6,114 nucleotides of DNA from an uncultured Bryobacteraceae bacterium (lineage in GTDB: Bacteria > Acidobacteriota > Terriglobia > Bryobacterales > Bryobacteraceae), in assembly GCA_937921835.1 (NCBI GenBank), contig CAKZVG010000321.1:1-6114 (forward strand). The letters run 5' to 3'. A program made the translations under genes and the position numbers. Under the pieces are notes generated by a model. It had not been told where the DNA came from. It made no database searches and saw only the letters and a program-made list of their open reading frames with translations. The first letter of the stretch is position 1; every line of letters starts with the position of its first letter. Below are positions 4,512 to 6,114 of the stretch, in pieces.

Positions 4512-6114
4512 TCAGAACAGCAGCTTCAGCGCGAGGTTCAACTGCCGTTGCCCGTGGCCTTTCTCGGCGTTCACCGTCCCGAAGGCGGTGCTGACCGGAT
4601 TGGTGACGGGCGCCTCGAACTGGACGTGGTTCATGGTGTTGTAGGTTTCGAAGCGGAACTGCGCGCGCACGCCCTCGGTGATCCGGAAGGTCTTGAAGAA
4701 CGACATGTCGAAGTTGTTGACGCCGTCGGCCCGGATTCCCGTGAAGCGCGAGGGGAAGGTCCGGATGTTGCTCGCGAGCTGGTTGCGCGGATCGCGGTCG
4801 AAACCGGCGTCGACGTTGAACCAGCGGTCCGGGCTGCGCTTGGAAACCGGCAGCACGATGTCGTGCAGGTTGCCGGTGAAGATGGCGTTGCCGAAGCCGA
4901 GCGGCGGGCCGCTCTGCCCTTCATACATTCCCTGAAGCTGCCAGCCGCTGATCAGGTGGTGCAGCAGGCCCGTGGCGCCGGAGAGAACTGGTTTGCCCCG
5001 GCCAAAGGGCAGTTCCCAAATCGCGCTGACCGAAAGCCGGTGCGGGTAGTCCTGATCCGAAATCACCTTTTCGAGATAGGAGTCGGTCTCGTTCAGGTAG
5101 TTGATCGCCTCCATGAACTTCGACCACGTCCAGGCGGACTGGAACGTCACTCCCACGCTCATGCGCTTTTCGACGGTCAGTTGCAGCGAATGATAGTAAG
5201 ACCATCCGGCCGGGAAACCGGTCGTGATCCCCTGAAATTGCGGCCGCTCGCGCAAAAGCTGGCCGCGGCTGGTGCGCTGGCTGCCGAGACCGGTGCCGCT
5301 GAACTCGGGAATCCCGAAGAAGGGATTCAGAACCTGCGCGCTGAGATAATCGATGGTTGCCTGATCCCGCACCGGCGAGGTGGAGAAGTACTGCCGTGGC
5401 ACCGGATTCAGTTGGCGGCTCACCTCGAGCTTGGTTCCCCGGTTTCCGACGTAGGCCACCTCCATCAGGGTGCGGGAGGGTAACTGGCGCTGCACGGAAA
5501 ACGACCAGCGCTGCATGTAGGCGTTCAGGGGCCGCTCGTTGAAGAACGACGTCCCGCGGCCCAGGAAGGTGGCCAATCCCCCCGCGGCCCCCAGCGGCGC
5601 CTCCAACCCGCCCGGGAACGGATTCGACAGCGTGGCGATAAAGGTCAGGCCGTTGTCCAGACTCGGGATCAGGTTGGTGGGCTGGTTGAACCCGCCCTGA
5701 TTGACATGCTGGCTCTCGATCCCCATGGTGTCATAGAAGACGCCGTAGCCGCTGCGCAGCACCGTCTTCGGCGTGAGCTGATAGGCCAGCCCCACCCGTG
5801 GCGCGAGGTTGTTGCGGTCCGGCTTCCAGAGGGTCCGCGGCTGCCCCCCGGCGCCCGCGAACAGCAGCCCGCCCTTGGCGCTGAAACTGGACACAGGCAC
5901 TTCGGGAATGGGCGCCCGCGCGTAGTTGGCGCGCGCCTGCGCTTCGATGGGACTGGGCGTCTGAAAGTCGAAACCCCGGATGGTGCGGTTGTAGCGTTCC
6001 GTGATCGGCCCTTCGTATTCGTAACGCACTCCCAGGTTCACGGTGAGTTTGCGCGTCAGTTTCCAGTCGTCCTGAAAGAAGAGGGCCGTGAAGGTGGACT
6101 GTTCGGCCCGCGAA
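4512..6114 (-). CDS. Oar-type TonB-dependent receptor, C-terminal part (5' end outside window)
   Basis: Outer-membrane beta-barrel receptor thought to import ligands with energy from TonB-ExbBD. About 533 residues are present and the frame is open to the right edge; a GTG at 6041 is internal, because the codons before it (6113-6042) read FFQDDWKLTRKLT, the standard Oar sequence before NLGVRYEYEG. Barrel landmarks in order: NNLAPRVGLAYQL followed by RSGYGVFYD, LMEVAYVGNRGTKL, WTWSKFMEAINY, SVSAIWELPFGRG, GWQLQGMYEGQSGPP and FRFETYNTMNHVQF. The last strand RQLNLALKLLF (4547-4515) ends in Phe, the signal used by the BAM complex for barrel insertion. The missing part should contain a signal peptide, a carboxypeptidase-regulatory-like domain and the plug. 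Acidobacteria carry many paralogues, often presumed to take up carbohydrates; the ligand cannot be read from this sequence. The gene is intact within the window and converges on the DUF362 gene. Confidence 0.92.
   Translation of the reverse strand, partial: SRAEQSTFTALFFQDDWKLTRKLTVNLGVRYEYEGPITERYNRTIRGFDFQTPSPIEAQARANYARAPIPEVPVSSFSAKGGLLFAGAGGQPRTLWKPDRNNLAPRVGLAYQLTPKTVLRSGYGVFYDTMGIESQHVNQGGFNQPTNLIPSLDNGLTFIATLSNPFPGGLEAPLGAAGGLATFLGRGTSFFNERPLNAYMQRWSFSVQRQLPSRTLMEVAYVGNRGTKLEVSRQLNPVPRQYFSTSPVRDQATIDYLSAQVLNPFFGIPEFSGTGLGSQRTSRGQLLRERPQFQGITTGFPAGWSYYHSLQLTVEKRMSVGVTFQSAWTWSKFMEAINYLNETDSYLEKVISDQDYPHRLSVSAIWELPFGRGKPVLSGATGLLHHLISGWQLQGMYEGQSGPPLGFGNAIFTGNLHDIVLPVSKRSPDRWFNVDAGFDRDPRNQLASNIRTFPSRFTGIRADGVNNFDMSFFKTFRITEGVRAQFRFETYNTMNHVQFEAPVTNPVSTAFGTVNAEKGHGQRQLNLALKLLF

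Noticed and set aside
4548..5483. A 311-codon plus-strand frame opposite the TonB receptor
   Set aside because: The minus-strand frame carries clear Oar-type motifs over the whole stretch. The plus-strand translation is a low-complexity mirror with no recognisable domain.
1..6114. CRISPR array, tRNA or rRNA gene, intact insertion sequence, toxin-antitoxin or defence cassette
   Set aside because: No regularly spaced repeats, no cloverleaf or rRNA-like sequence, and no transposase or defence-protein motifs were seen on either strand.

Overview
The window is GC-rich chromosomal DNA that looks acidobacterial, most like the Solibacteres/Bryobacteraceae. The evidence is a large Oar-type TonB-dependent receptor ending in an aromatic residue, a Tat-exported DUF362 protein, a secreted beta-propeller of glycoside-hydrolase type, and a mutarotase-fold DUF4380-like protein. 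This combination is common in that group. The assignment is an inference from gene content and protein style, not from a marker gene.

Layout from left to right: (1) 3-290 (+) is the C-terminal end of thiamine-monophosphate kinase (ThiL), cut by the window edge. (2) 299-1258 (+) follows after 8 bases and encodes a protein with an aldose-epimerase-like (DUF4380-type) fold. (3) 1259-1786 holds no intact gene. On the minus strand it carries what I read as decayed gene ends: the last residues of an Oar-type TonB receptor at about 1602-1670, broken by an in-frame TAG, and a second C-terminal-like fragment at 1308-1481. Next to them is an AT-rich stretch with short repeats that may hold the promoter of the next gene. 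(4) 1787-2797 (+) encodes an exported five-bladed beta-propeller protein resembling glycoside hydrolases. (5) 2798-3033 is intergenic and ends in a plausible sigma70-type promoter and a good ribosome binding site. (6) 3034-4392 (+) encodes a Tat-signal DUF362 protein. (7) 4393-4511 is a convergent intergenic region with a perfect 11-bp inverted repeat and other hairpins. (8) 4512-6114 (-) is the C-terminal part of an Oar-type TonB-dependent receptor whose N-terminus lies beyond the right edge.

Functional reading: the propeller, the mutarotase-fold protein and the TonB receptor all fit acquisition and processing of complex carbohydrates at the cell surface, but nothing in the window fixes a substrate. 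The three plus-strand genes after thiL are separated by long gaps and look like individual transcription units rather than one operon. I found no CRISPR array, tRNA, rRNA, intact insertion sequence or defence cassette. The least expected observation is the broken second Oar-type C-terminus between genes, which suggests past loss or rearrangement of a TonB receptor locus. I do not see evidence for an undescribed biological system.
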